A DNA stretch of 64,000 bases from Bacillota bacterium. GTDB taxonomy: Bacteria > Bacillota > Clostridia > Christensenellales > Aristaeellaceae. A program made the translations under genes and the position numbers. The notes beneath the pieces were generated by a model. That model ran no database searches. It worked only from the letters and a program-made list of their open reading frames with translations, and had not been told where the DNA came from. Location of the stretch: positions 1 to 64,000 of the forward strand of contig JAEZQK010000114.1 of the NCBI GenBank assembly GCA_023413135.1. Direction: 5' to 3'. Below are positions 19,654-28,888 of the stretch, one piece after another; position 1 is the stretch's first letter; every line of letters starts with the position of its first letter.

Positions 19654-20634
19654 TCAATCTTCAAAAGGCATGCTGGAACGGATCACATGCTGCAGCGCCA
19701 AATCGGGATCCAAGACTAATTTCCTTTGCTCTACCTGCAATTGCTTGGTGTGCACATACGCCTTGTTCTGCTTTGTGGCCAAGGATACCATGGAGACCAT
19801 GCTCACCTGCCCGTCCTCCATCAGGGCAAACCGCAGCTTGGCAAACAAGCTTCCGTGATTTTTGCAGTTGGCGATGGCCACGTATTTGTCCGGCGACTGG
19901 GGAACATAAGGCGCTTCCAGCTTTGCCCGCTGGCCGCACAAAGGGCACTTGGGCTGTTGGGCCGCTTCGGAATCAAGCGCAGCACGTATCGTGCCGTAGG
20001 ATGCGGCGGGAGACCTCAGGCTCCGGTTGCGCTCCACATGCAAAAGCCTTCTGGGCTGCTGGGCATAGCGAAGCACGGCTTCCGGTTCGGGAAAGCGGCT
20101 GAAAACCAGGGCGGTATAATAAGCGTCATGCAGCGCGTTATGAAAATTTTTGTCTTCCTGCGTCTCGATCTGTAAAAAATCCATGGCGGCTTTCAGACCC
20201 TTGCGGTCCTTGCCCATTTCGAACACGTCGCTGAATAGCCGCTGGATGTCGCACAGCGGCGGAAGCTGCAGGGAGCACTGATGGAAGTCCATATTCTGCT
20301 TGAGCACCGATACGTCGTCACAGCCCCAGGTGAGCAGCAGATAGTCCTCGCCGCACCAGGATGAAAACTGCTCCATGGCCTCCAGAAAGGTAGGCGCGCC
20401 TTCCAGCATTTCATCGTCCAGCTGCGTCATGCGCTTGATCCGCGGATGGATCTTCACATAATGGGCCGGCCGGATCGGCAGCGACAGCGTATCCACAATC
20501 TGCATTTCCTGATCCAGCTTTACGGCGCCGATTTGGATCATCTCAAACATCAGCTGATCCCCTACAGCCTTGAACACCGGGCTTTGGTAGGACATGGGCT
20601 GGTTCCATTCCAGATCGATTACAATATACTGCAT
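19654..20634 (-). CDS. DEDDh-type 3'-5' exonuclease with C-terminal zinc-binding region
   Basis: 326-aa protein of the DnaQ/KapD-like RNase H fold. Seen: VIDLEWNQ (first Asp and Glu), LLTWGCDD (second Asp) and FHNALHDAYYTALVF (His and last Asp). A C-terminal CPLCGQ...CKNHG cluster probably binds zinc. It likely trims RNA or DNA ends. ATG 20634 is four bases after the upstream stop codon, with AAAGGTG inside the end of that gene, indicating translational coupling. Longer reading upstream overlaps the flavoprotein gene and is rejected. Confidence 0.85.
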   Translation of the reverse strand: MQYIVIDLEWNQPMSYQSPVFKAVGDQLMFEMIQIGAVKLDQEMQIVDTLSLPIRPAHYVKIHPRIKRMTQLDDEMLEGAPTFLEAMEQFSSWCGEDYLLLTWGCDDVSVLKQNMDFHQCSLQLPPLCDIQRLFSDVFEMGKDRKGLKAAMDFLQIETQEDKNFHNALHDAYYTALVFSRFPEPEAVLRYAQQPRRLLHVERNRSLRSPAASYGTIRAALDSEAAQQPKCPLCGQRAKLEAPYVPQSPDKYVAIANCKNHGSLFAKLRFALMEDGQVSMVSMVSLATKQNKAYVHTKQLQVEQRKLVLDPDLALQHVIRSSMPFED

Positions 20635-20638
20635 CTGT

Positions 20639-21898
20639 CTATAACACCTTTGGTCCGTTTTCCATAAGATTTCTTGCTGCGCTGCGGCCGGCCAACGCGC
20701 CGGTGGAAAAGGCGATATGAAGGTTGAAACCGCCCGTGTGCGCATCCGCATCCAGCACTTCCCCGGCAAAGTATAATCCAGGAACGAGCTTGCTTTCCAT
20801 AGTGGCGGGAGATACTTCCATAACAGCGACACCGCCCCTTGTCACAATGGCTTCCGCAATGGGCCGGGTGCCGGATACGGGCAGCGGCAGTTCCTTCAAA
20901 AGAGCCCCTATGTGGGAGCGTTCCTGCCGGGAAATCTGGTTTACCGGCTTGCCGCCGGGGATGCCCGCAAGCTCCGGGAACAATTCCGCCAGCTTGCCCG
21001 GCAAAAGCCCCATCATCACGCTGCCAAAATGCTTGCGGCTCATGGCCTCAAAATCCCGTAAAAGCCGTGATTCCAATTGTTCCCTAGTCAGCGCGGGCTT
21101 CAAATCCAGCATCATCTGCCAAGAATCGGGCGGGAAGTCCACCATGTGGCTGCTGGCCTCCAGTACCAAGGGACCTGATATGCCAAAATGTGTAAAGAGC
21201 ATTTCTCCCTGTTCGCTGTACACCGTCTTGCCCCGGCATTTGGCTGTCAGCCGCACATTTTTTAGCGCAAGGCCCTGCAGAAGAGCCGTCCAGCTTTCGC
21301 CGCATGTAAGCGGAACCAGAGAGGGCTTGAGTGGTGTAACGGTATGCCCCGCTTCCGCGGCCAGGCGATAGCCGTCCCCGGTGGAGCCGGTAGCCGGATA
21401 GCTTTGTCCGCCGGTAGCTACGATGACCGCATCTGCGTTGACCACTTCACCCGATTCCAGCGCAAGGCCGCTCACGCTGCCGTCCGCTACAAGCAGCCTT
21501 TGCACCCGTGCGTTAAGCTTTACCGAAACGCCGGTACGCTGCATTTCCCCCGCTAAAGCCCGCGTCACATCACTGGCCTTGTTGCTCCCGGGAAACACCC
21601 GGTTGCCCCGCTCCACAACAAGGGGACAGCCCGCGCTTTCCAGCATCGCCATCAGGCTTTCCGGCGAAAGGAGGCTCAGGGCGCTGTACAAAAACTTGGG
21701 GTTGTGGGGAACCTGGCTTAAAAACGCTTCCCGGTCGCACCGGTTGGTCACGTTGCAGCGGCCCTTGCCCGTGATGTAAATCTTCTTGCCCAGCTTTTCG
21801 TTGCGTTCCAGCAGCGTAACCCGTCCGCCTTCTTTGGCTGCGAAAATGGCCGCCATCATGCCGGCGGCGCCGCCGCCCACGACTGCAATGTTACTCAT
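20639..21898 (-). CDS. BaiN/HI0933-family flavoprotein
   Basis: FAD-dependent oxidoreductase of the HI0933/BaiN/RdsA family, 419 aa. Seen: the Rossmann VGGGAAGMMAAI at the N-terminus, GKKIYITGKGRCNVTN, the central IVATGGQSYPATGSTGDGYRLA, FTHFGISGPLVL, and the C-terminal GLYFAGEVLDADAHTGGFNLHIAFSTG that closes the FAD site. All are diagnostic. The physiological substrate is not established for most members. Its ATG overlaps the stop of the RpiR-type regulator by eight bases, with GGAAA as the ribosome site, so it is the second gene of a three-gene operon. Confidence 0.93.
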   Translation of the reverse strand: MSNIAVVGGGAAGMMAAIFAAKEGGRVTLLERNEKLGKKIYITGKGRCNVTNRCDREAFLSQVPHNPKFLYSALSLLSPESLMAMLESAGCPLVVERGNRVFPGSNKASDVTRALAGEMQRTGVSVKLNARVQRLLVADGSVSGLALESGEVVNADAVIVATGGQSYPATGSTGDGYRLAAEAGHTVTPLKPSLVPLTCGESWTALLQGLALKNVRLTAKCRGKTVYSEQGEMLFTHFGISGPLVLEASSHMVDFPPDSWQMMLDLKPALTREQLESRLLRDFEAMSRKHFGSVMMGLLPGKLAELFPELAGIPGGKPVNQISRQERSHIGALLKELPLPVSGTRPIAEAIVTRGGVAVMEVSPATMESKLVPGLYFAGEVLDADAHTGGFNLHIAFSTGALAGRSAARNLMENGPKVL

Positions 21899-22757
21899 TT
21901 TCCTTCATCAGGTACACCTTGTTGGCATCCCAGATGCTCTCCAGTTGCTTGAAATGCTCGCTCAGCTCCTCCCTGCGGTGCAGGCCCAGGGAAACGATCA
22001 GCGCGTTGATCACCGACAGGGGTGCGGCCAGGGAGTCCACAAACGAGGCCATATCCGTCCGGGCATTTAAACATACGTGGGCCACTTCCATCAGCGGCGA
22101 CATGGGTCCGTCGGTAATGCCCACCACTTGGGCCCCCTTGGACTTGGCAAAGCGCATGCTCTCCAGCGTGCGTGTGGAATACCTGGGAAAGCTAATGCCA
22201 ATAAACAGGTCTTCCTTGTGCACCCTTGCGATCTCCTCAAACACATCCGGGGAACCGGTGGATACCAGGTGAACGTTGTCGAAAATGTAGTGAAGGTAAT
22301 AGCCCAGGAACTGGGCCAGGGGTGCTGCTGAGCGAAGACCCATCACATAGATGGTATTGGCGCTGAGCATGCGCTGCACCACATCCTCAAATGCGTCCGC
22401 GTCGATCTCCTCAATGGTGGTCCGGATATTCTGCATGTCCGCCTTCAATACCGTGCGCAATACCGCGCTGCGGTCGATTTCCGAGGACATTTCAAACCGC
22501 TGCACCGCTGTGAGCCTATGGCGGACCAATTCCTGCAGGGAGCGCTGAAGCTGCGGATACCCTTCGTAACCCAGCGCTGCTGCAAAGCGCACTACGGTAG
22601 ATTCGCTCACGCCTACATTCTCCCCCAAACGGGAGGCAGTCATGAATACCGCCTTGTCGTAATGGGCCACAATGTATTCCGCAATCCGCCTATGGCCCTT
22701 GGAAAGGCGTTTGCCACTCTGATTCAATCGACGAATGATGTCCTGCATATCCTGCAT
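21891..22757 (-). CDS. RpiR-family (MurR-like) transcriptional regulator
   Basis: 288-aa sugar-phosphate-sensing regulator. The N-terminal HTH_6 domain is visible (KRLSKGHRRIAEYIVAHYD...ASRLGENVGVSESTVVRFAAALGYEGYPQLQ), followed by a SIS domain (IYVMGLRSAAPLAQFLGYYL, GISFPRYSTRTLESMRFAKSKGA). SIS domains bind phosphosugars. ATG 22757 follows GGAGGAAG. It is first in an operon with the flavoprotein and exonuclease genes, neither of which is a sugar gene, so its usual regulon is probably elsewhere or it regulates itself. Confidence 0.92.
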   Translation of the reverse strand: MQDMQDIIRRLNQSGKRLSKGHRRIAEYIVAHYDKAVFMTASRLGENVGVSESTVVRFAAALGYEGYPQLQRSLQELVRHRLTAVQRFEMSSEIDRSAVLRTVLKADMQNIRTTIEEIDADAFEDVVQRMLSANTIYVMGLRSAAPLAQFLGYYLHYIFDNVHLVSTGSPDVFEEIARVHKEDLFIGISFPRYSTRTLESMRFAKSKGAQVVGITDGPMSPLMEVAHVCLNARTDMASFVDSLAAPLSVINALIVSLGLHRREELSEHFKQLESIWDANKVYLMKENE

Positions 22758-22813
22758 GGGGATTCTTCCTCCGCACCTGTTTTGATGGCTGGCGTGTTGA
22801 CATACCATCTTTA

Positions 22814-22842
22814 ATTATACTGGAATTTCCTTTATTCTGCAA
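22814..22842 (-). promoter_or_regulatory. Promoter of the RpiR-flavoprotein-exonuclease operon
   Basis: Minus strand TTGCAG (22837-22842), 17 bases, TATAAT (22814-22819), 57 bases before the regulator start. Confidence 0.65.
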
Positions 22843-22850
22843 GCGAGTTT

Positions 22851-23603
22851 TCATGCATCCTGCAAAAAATCAAGGCAATCCCTGGAATACTCAGGCGGAT
22901 GAAGCAAAAATGTGCAAGTCACATGCCCCTTTTGCAGGAAGTATTCGTCGCTGCCCGGCCGGGGTGGCTCGCGCTTAAATTCCGGCGTCACCCAGAAATA
23001 CGTTTCCCCCCGCGGGCTAATCCGGCGCTCGTAAATGTTTACGAACATGCCATGGTTCACCGGCGCCATCACGGCAGGCAGCAACTCCGGCGGCGGCAGC
23101 GCAGGGGCATTCAGATTGAGCACGCTCCCTGCCGGCGCGGGATATTTCATCAGTCTTTCCCCCATTTGGAGGGCCAAAGCGGCCAGATGGGAAATCATTT
23201 CTTCCTCCGCCGGGCGGTCCAGGGAAACAGCCATGGATTTTACACCCATAAGCGCTGCCTCCCGCGCCGCACCTACGGTGCCGCTGCAATAGATGGCGGT
23301 GCCGGCGTTCAACCCATCATTGATGCCGGAGATCGTAATATCCACCGGCCCCTCCGCCAGGCTAAAAATTCCCAGCCGCGCACAGTCCGCCGGCGTCCCA
23401 TCCACGGCAAAGGCCCGCGCGCCCTTGATGGAAACCGGCTTCACGGCAATGGGCCGAAAGAACGTCAGCGCCTGGCTAACGGCGCTTTGCTGCCTGTTAG
23501 GCGCGCATACCGTGACCTGGTGGCCCCTTTTTGATGCCTCCCGCGCAAGGGCATGAAGGCCTGGACTGTCGATGCCGTCGTCGTTTACCAACAGGATGTG
23601 CAT
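22851..23603 (-). CDS. surE: 5'/3'-nucleotidase SurE
   Basis: Metal-dependent nucleoside monophosphate phosphatase, 250 aa. Seen: the metal site NDDGIDSPGL at the N-terminus, VDGTPADC, SGINDGLNAG and YSGTVGAAREAALMG, the four SurE signatures. ATG 23603 is preceded by AAGGAGA about ten bases away. The longer reading upstream contains no conserved sequence and crosses the promoter. It probably adjusts nucleotide pools or RNA turnover in the cytoplasm. Confidence 0.95.
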   Translation of the reverse strand: MHILLVNDDGIDSPGLHALAREASKRGHQVTVCAPNRQQSAVSQALTFFRPIAVKPVSIKGARAFAVDGTPADCARLGIFSLAEGPVDITISGINDGLNAGTAIYCSGTVGAAREAALMGVKSMAVSLDRPAEEEMISHLAALALQMGERLMKYPAPAGSVLNLNAPALPPPELLPAVMAPVNHGMFVNIYERRISPRGETYFWVTPEFKREPPRPGSDEYFLQKGHVTCTFLLHPPEYSRDCLDFLQDA

Positions 23604-23627
23604 AAAGCGGTTTCTCCTTGCTTGCGT

Positions 23628-23633
23628 ATTATA
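23628..23633 (-). promoter_or_regulatory. Probable -10 of surE
   Basis: TATAAT on the minus strand, 25 bases before the surE start; the leader would be short. The -35 is poor. Confidence 0.35.
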
Positions 23634-23840
23634 CTTATTTATCATACTACAGGAAGGAATCAGGGAGCAAGTAAAACTGCCTGCCGGTGATCCAAAGCAC
23701 TGCCTTTTTACATTTTCCTCTTGGGAATCTTTCCACACAGGCCGAAGGCAGCTTCTATTTCGAAAGCAGCCTTCGCGCCTAGCCTCATACTCCCCTCCCC
23801 GGCCGCATAGGCTTTGATTACAGACACCAAGGGAGGTGGC

Positions 23841-25031
23841 ATGTTGCAAGCCGCAAAATTTCAAAGGCTGTACATCCTCTTGCGTCCCTGCTTAAAGGGC
23901 GGGGGCGGCTATGCCCGCTTGGAGCAGGCACGGGGCAAATATGCGTTGACGGTGAATGCCCACGGCTTTTCCCCGTCTGAGGAAGGGATACGTGTGCTAC
24001 TGGCCGCCAGGGAGGAAGGCGGAGGCTCAGCAGTATGCGACCTGGGCTCTTTGCCCGTTTCCGACAAAGGCCTGTCCTCCCTGAAGCGGGAGATTGGCGC
24101 CACGCCGGGCGGCCTGCCCCTTTCTTCCTACAGCGCCATTTGTATTGCGAAGGATTGGCCCAATCCCAAACTATTGCTCATGGGTGCTTTTGAGGAGAAC
24201 AGTTCCCTCTCCGCCTACCTGATAGGGGAAACGGTATGCCGTTACTTGTCTGTTCCCACAAGAACAGATGATGCTGCGTCTCCGGAACAAGATGCGCCGG
24301 CTCCTCCCACATCTTCTTCCGCACCGTCTAAAACGCCCCATCCGGTTGCCGCGTCCATCCAGGCAGCATCCGATGTTCCGGCACCATCGGTTACCCAGCC
24401 TCAGCCCAGCACCGAACCTGCCGCCGTGCCCGCACCTGTGCCGGCCCTATCTGCCGCCGTATCACCCGCACCCCCGGCATTGCCTGTCAACCTTGACATC
24501 CTGCCGGACGCAGTCCCCAAGGAGCCTATCCCTTTCCCGTTAGCACGGTCCGCAACTCCCCCAAAGTCAGCATCCGAGCCTGCCTTGATCCGGGCCGTGG
24601 CCTCCCTCCCTGCAGATGAAACGCCAGCAAGAAACATCGATCAGGCTGTCTTCACCTCAGCCATTGAAAGGGCCGTCTTCCCGCCAGACATCCCCACCGC
24701 AGGCACGCCTGCCGGCCGCCCTCCCGTCAATGCTCTGCCACGGCTGCAGTGGCCTACTGCCATCAAGGAATTGGAAAATTATTTCTTCACCTACCCACCC
24801 TTCGCCCCCTTTGATGCGCCGGGCTGGCGGTTCGTGCAGGTACCCATGGCCGCCGGAAGCACCATCCCCTATTACGCCGTGGGCATGCTGGCCCGGGACG
24901 GAAAGGTGACCCAGGTTGCCTATGCCGTGCCCGGCGAGCGGGGCGCCCTGCCGCCTCCCGGCTTCTCCGGCTACCGCTGGCAGCAGGGCCGCAATGGCCA
25001 GGGTTACTGGACCCTATGGAAGCGGGCATAG
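23841..25031 (+). CDS. Protein of unknown function with Pro/Ala/Ser linker
   Basis: 396-aa protein without signal peptide or membrane helix. Residues 1-135 form a folded domain (QRLYILLRPCLKGGGGYARLE...), then about 170 residues rich in Pro, Ala and Ser, then a C-terminal domain of about 95 residues that opens KELENYFFTYPPFAPFDAPGW and ends GFSGYRWQQGRNGQGYWTLWK. The two-domain-plus-linker layout with a final GYW motif occurs in other Clostridia proteins of unknown role. ATG 23841 lies just after GGGAGGTGGC; the spacing is short. I cannot assign a function. It stands alone. Confidence 0.75.
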   Translation: MLQAAKFQRLYILLRPCLKGGGGYARLEQARGKYALTVNAHGFSPSEEGIRVLLAAREEGGGSAVCDLGSLPVSDKGLSSLKREIGATPGGLPLSSYSAICIAKDWPNPKLLLMGAFEENSSLSAYLIGETVCRYLSVPTRTDDAASPEQDAPAPPTSSSAPSKTPHPVAASIQAASDVPAPSVTQPQPSTEPAAVPAPVPALSAAVSPAPPALPVNLDILPDAVPKEPIPFPLARSATPPKSASEPALIRAVASLPADETPARNIDQAVFTSAIERAVFPPDIPTAGTPAGRPPVNALPRLQWPTAIKELENYFFTYPPFAPFDAPGWRFVQVPMAAGSTIPYYAVGMLARDGKVTQVAYAVPGERGALPPPGFSGYRWQQGRNGQGYWTLWKRA

Positions 25032-25117
25032 AGGGGCCGCGAATTCTTCCGGGGAAGCATTTGGGAGATGACTTCCCTGCAAGGCATTGGCAGTATCGAT
25101 TACATAAATGCACATTC

Positions 25118-25145
25118 AAAACACCGCACAAACATGCGGTGTTTT
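25118..25145. terminator. Bidirectional terminator
   Basis: AAAACACCGCA and TGCGGTGTTTT form an 11-bp stem with a 6-base loop between two convergent genes, with A/T runs at both ends. Confidence 0.9.
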
Positions 25146-25175
25146 AAAATGCCGGCAGCTTTGCCACGGCACATA

Positions 25176-26063
25176 TCAAACATCAATCCCCAAAATCTGT
25201 TTGGCAAGAAAACCGATGACAAAGGAGACAGCTGCAACCGAGAGCGAGATAAGGGCCATTTCACCGAAACGGCGAAGAAACGGTTCTTCCTTGGCTACGG
25301 ATAGATAGTAATTGAAAAGAAGAATAATCATAAGTACCGCGGCGATCATCACCGCAAAAGCGGCGATATACAGATGTGAGGGGAACAGCAAATAGGGCAG
25401 AACAAGCACTGCCACGGTAATCAAATATGCCGCGCCTGTGTAGGCGCTGGATTTCAGCGCATTCCGGCTGCCCTGGGCGCGCTCGGCCAAGAAATTTGAC
25501 GCCGCCATGGAAAGGGTCGCCGAGATGCCGGTAATGATGCCGGTCATGGCAACCAGCCGGGTGTTTGCAAGGGCAAAGGTCACGCCGGCAATGGCGCCTG
25601 TCAGCTCCACCAGCGCGTCGTTCAGGCCCAGAACCATTGCACCCACATAATGCAGGCGTTCCTCATCCAGCATGCCATACAACTCTTCTTCATGGCGGCG
25701 CTCGTCCTCCAGCATGGCTGCAGCCTGAGGCAATTCCTTTTGCAGTTCTTCATAATCCGATTGTGCGAACCGTTCTTCTTTTTGCATGGTTTTAACCACA
25801 AACGTGAAACCCATCAAAATTGTCAATACCTTCATGAACAGGAGCTTTCTCATGGGCGGGCGCAAGTCTTTCCCGGTCAAAGCCCTCCACCCGGCAGCAT
25901 GCTTTTTTTCCTCCTGCGCCATTTTAAGAAGCACGCTTTTGTTTTCCGGATTCTTTTCGCGCTTTGCCATGAAGGCATACATTGCGGCGCCGAGTTCCTC
26001 ATCTTTCTGCGCCTTTTTGACCCTTTCCAGCAATTCGGGAGATAGCCGTGAATTGATCACCAT
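25176..26063 (-). CDS. Ferritin-like/VIT1 fusion protein (MbfA-like iron transporter)
   Basis: 295-aa membrane protein. Residues 1-140 are a rubrerythrin-like four-helix domain with iron-ligand candidates (KDEELGAAMY, AQEEKKHAAGW, LEDERRHEEELY). Residues 145-295 are a VIT1/CCC1 transporter domain with about five helices (VGAMVLGLNDALVELTGAIAGVTFAL...SMAASNFLAERAQ). In MbfA proteins this fusion exports iron or manganese and limits peroxide stress. ATG 26063 is five bases after GGAGGGT; an adjacent ATG at 26066 is too close. No Fur box was identified. Confidence 0.92.
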   Translation of the reverse strand: MVINSRLSPELLERVKKAQKDEELGAAMYAFMAKREKNPENKSVLLKMAQEEKKHAAGWRALTGKDLRPPMRKLLFMKVLTILMGFTFVVKTMQKEERFAQSDYEELQKELPQAAAMLEDERRHEEELYGMLDEERLHYVGAMVLGLNDALVELTGAIAGVTFALANTRLVAMTGIITGISATLSMAASNFLAERAQGSRNALKSSAYTGAAYLITVAVLVLPYLLFPSHLYIAAFAVMIAAVLMIILLFNYYLSVAKEEPFLRRFGEMALISLSVAAVSFVIGFLAKQILGIDV

Positions 26064-26249
26064 CATACCCTCCAGTTCCATTTGCTTCATCATTCATGCA
26101 TAAATCCGGGAATCCGTCCGGCCGGTGCTTGTATTCTTTTTCCAGGGACCATTATACCATATCCTCTTTCGCTTTCCTACATTACAGATGCGGGCTGCAT
26201 TTGCCCTTCCAAAAACGAACGAATCGCGGCCGCTCAAATCATACGCCGA

Positions 26250-26277
26250 TTGACAAAGCTGGAATTCTTTGTACAAT
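26250..26277 (+). promoter_or_regulatory. Promoter of galM
   Basis: TTGACA (26250-26255), 16 bases, TACAAT (26272-26277), 37 bases before the TTG start. Confidence 0.7.
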
Positions 26278-26314
26278 AGAGAACAGTGACCAAAAAGCAA
26301 AGGAGGAATTTTCC

Positions 26315-27370
26315 TTGAGCATAGCAAAAAAGCCCTTTGGAGTCACCCCGGATGGACAGGCCGTTGAGCAGTATAACCTCACAAACCGTAAGGGTTCAAG
26401 TGTAAGCATCATCACCTTCGGCGGCATCATCACCTCGATCCAGGTTCCGGACAAGTTAGGAAAATTGGGCGAGGTTACCTTGGGCTTTGATGAACTGCCA
26501 CCGTATCTTAACAAGAACGGCAGCCTGGGCGCACTGATCGGCAGGTTTGGCAACCGCATCGCCCGTGGGCAGTTCACTCTGGATGGCAAAACGTATCAGC
26601 TAGCGCTGACCAACGGCAAGAATCACCTGCATGGCGGCGTGGTAGGTTTTGGCGTTCAGGTGTGGTCCGCCACCCCCGAAGAAGGGAAGGGAGAAGACAA
26701 GCTGCACCTGCATTTGGTCAGCCCCGATGGCCAGGAGAATTACCCGGGCACCCTGACGGTGGATGTGACTTACGGCTTCAATGATGCAGGCGAGCTTTCC
26801 ATCCACTACCAGGCGGTAACCGATAAGGCCACGGTGCTGAACCTCACCAACCATGCCTATTTCAATCTGGCCGGAGCGGATGGCCGCACGGTGCTAGACC
26901 ATGAGCTGACACTTTACGCCGATTCTATCACTGAAACGGATGAGGGGCTCATCCCCACAGGCAAGCTTCTGCCGGTTAACGGAACGGTCTTTGACTTCCG
27001 CAAGCCCAGGATCATCGGCGAAGGCCTTGAGACCGGAAAGGATGACACGAACATCAAGTATGGCCTGGGCTATGACCACAATTTCGTATTGGGCAAGCCC
27101 TTTGTGATGAAAAAGTGCGCGGTTTTGAAAGATCCTTCTTCCGGTAGGGTTATGGAGGTCTACACCGACCAGCCCGCCGTGCAATTCTACTCCGCCAACC
27201 AGCAAGGCATCCCCGGCCGAAACGGCACGTACTATGGCAAGCAATGCGCCATTTGCCTGGAAACGCAGCATTACCCCGATTCCCCCAACCATGAAAACTT
27301 CCCCAGCACTGTATTGCGCCCGGGTGAAGCCTTCAATAGCACCACCATCTACGCTTTCAAGGTTGAATAG
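26315..27370 (+). CDS. galM: Aldose 1-epimerase (galactose mutarotase)
   Basis: Interconverts alpha and beta anomers of galactose or glucose, 351 aa. Seen: FGGIITSIQVPDK, GRFGNRIARGQF, NHLHGG (with a catalytic His), NLTNHAYFNL (second His), YDHNFVL, and the C-terminal LETQHYPDSPNHENFPS containing the base Glu. The most likely start is TTG 26315, eight bases after AGGAGG; the upstream ATG at 26096 would place the promoter inside the gene. It stands alone, with no Leloir genes beside it. Confidence 0.95.
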   Translation: MSIAKKPFGVTPDGQAVEQYNLTNRKGSSVSIITFGGIITSIQVPDKLGKLGEVTLGFDELPPYLNKNGSLGALIGRFGNRIARGQFTLDGKTYQLALTNGKNHLHGGVVGFGVQVWSATPEEGKGEDKLHLHLVSPDGQENYPGTLTVDVTYGFNDAGELSIHYQAVTDKATVLNLTNHAYFNLAGADGRTVLDHELTLYADSITETDEGLIPTGKLLPVNGTVFDFRKPRIIGEGLETGKDDTNIKYGLGYDHNFVLGKPFVMKKCAVLKDPSSGRVMEVYTDQPAVQFYSANQQGIPGRNGTYYGKQCAICLETQHYPDSPNHENFPSTVLRPGEAFNSTTIYAFKVE

Positions 27371-27382
27371 CCAAGATAAAAC

Positions 27383-27411
27383 AAGCGGCAGAGAGTTAAT
27401 CCCTGCCGCTT
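27383..27411. terminator. Terminator between galM and gerA
   Basis: AAGCGGCAG and CTGCCGCTT pair around an 11-base loop. On the minus strand a T-rich tract follows, so it serves gerA best and galM probably too. Confidence 0.8.
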
Positions 27412-27418
27412 ATTCATG

Positions 27419-28867
27419 CTATGGCTTGCTCCTTGTTTTGTCCTTATCGCGAAGGTACTTGTGCCGAAGCGGCGAGAAGGAAATGTTGAACATCAGGCTT
27501 CGCAAGAAATCGTACAAATTGAAGGGAGCAAACGGCGCCAAGTACGGCACGCCGAAGCTTTCCATGGAAGCCAGATGTACCAGCAGCAGGCATAGGAATA
27601 GCATCAGGCCATAGAAACCCAATACGCCCGTGCATAGAAGCGCAATGATTTTCAGGATACGGAAAGGATTGATCAGGGAGAAGTCGGGCATTACAAAGGA
27701 AGCGAGCAGGGAAGAGGAGACGATGATCAGCAGAAGCGGGCTGAAGATGCCTGCCGCAATGGCCGCCTGACCGATAACAATGGCGCTGACGATACCGACG
27801 GCGGAACCGATCTGCTTGGGTACGCGCAAAAGCGCCTCCCTTAGTAGCTCCACAATAAACTCCAGCAAAAGCGCCCCGATAAGAGGAGGCCAGGGCACTT
27901 TGGCCTGCATTTCCGCCAGGTCCAGCACATAGCTGCTGGGGAGGACATCAATATGGAAAGTAGTGAGGGCCACAAAATAGCTGGAAGCCGTCAGAACGAT
28001 AAACATCGACAGATAGCGGAGCGTACGCATTACAAAACCAAAGTACATATTGTCATACCGGTCGTCGCAGGAATGGAAAAATTCCGCAAACACCCTGGGT
28101 GCGGAAAGGGCGAGGCCGCTGCCATCCACCAATACAAGCACCTTGCCTTCCAGCAGCAGATGATTGGCCATGTCCGATCTTTCCACCAATCCCATTTGCG
28201 GAAAGAGACTCCATTTGCTGCTTTGCAGTAAAGTCTCCAGTTCCCCCGATTCGCCAATGCCATCGATATCGATGGCTTCAATTCTCTGCTGGATCAAGTT
28301 TACAACCTTATCATTGGCAATATCTTCAATATAAAAAACCGCAACGTCTGTTTTTGTTCTTTTTCCTACTTTGAATTGCTTTATGCGCAATTTGGAGTCC
28401 TTTACACGGTAACGGATTAGTGATAGATTGGTATTCAGGTTTTCCACAAAGCAGTCCCTCGGTCCGCGCAGCGTATACTCAATTTGAGGCTCTGAAATAG
28501 CCCTATGTTCCACTTTCTTGAGGTTAACAACGATATATTCCTCATCCCAGGACAGGAGAATCACGGTCATCCCGCCCAGGATGGTATCCCGTATTCTTAA
28601 GTCGTCGGATTCCAGCTTGCAATCGTCCGCATAAAGTATATTATCCATTACCTCCTGTGCATTGAGCGTAAGAAGTCCGGGGGTTCGCCGCGTGAAATGA
28701 AGAACAAGGGGTTTGATTACCAATTCGGAAAGAGCGATCCTGTCGGTGAGGTGTTGCAAATACAAAACATGAAGCGCTCCGCCCTCAAAGGGAATGGCTC
28801 TTTTGGAAAGGGTGAAGCCCTCCGCTTCCAATGCTTTCATGATTGATTCGATTCGTGACGCACGCAT
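27419..28867 (-). CDS. Spore germination receptor subunit A (GerA family)
   Basis: 482-aa inner-membrane subunit of a Ger-type nutrient receptor. The N-terminal half is the soluble GerA domain (DCFVENLNTNLSLIRYRVKD, GKRTKTDVAVFYIEDIAND, EGKVLVLVDGSGLALSAP); the C-terminal half has about five helices (PLIGALLLEFIVELLREALLRVPKQIGSAVGIVSA). ATG 28867 follows AAAGGAT. It is the last gene of gerB-gerC-gerA, an unusual order compared with the classical A-B-C. The germinant is unknown. Confidence 0.95.
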   Translation of the reverse strand: MRASRIESIMKALEAEGFTLSKRAIPFEGGALHVLYLQHLTDRIALSELVIKPLVLHFTRRTPGLLTLNAQEVMDNILYADDCKLESDDLRIRDTILGGMTVILLSWDEEYIVVNLKKVEHRAISEPQIEYTLRGPRDCFVENLNTNLSLIRYRVKDSKLRIKQFKVGKRTKTDVAVFYIEDIANDKVVNLIQQRIEAIDIDGIGESGELETLLQSSKWSLFPQMGLVERSDMANHLLLEGKVLVLVDGSGLALSAPRVFAEFFHSCDDRYDNMYFGFVMRTLRYLSMFIVLTASSYFVALTTFHIDVLPSSYVLDLAEMQAKVPWPPLIGALLLEFIVELLREALLRVPKQIGSAVGIVSAIVIGQAAIAAGIFSPLLLIIVSSSLLASFVMPDFSLINPFRILKIIALLCTGVLGFYGLMLFLCLLLVHLASMESFGVPYLAPFAPFNLYDFLRSLMFNISFSPLRHKYLRDKDKTRSKP

Positions 28868-28888
28868 ACCGTTTTATCCTTTCTTTGC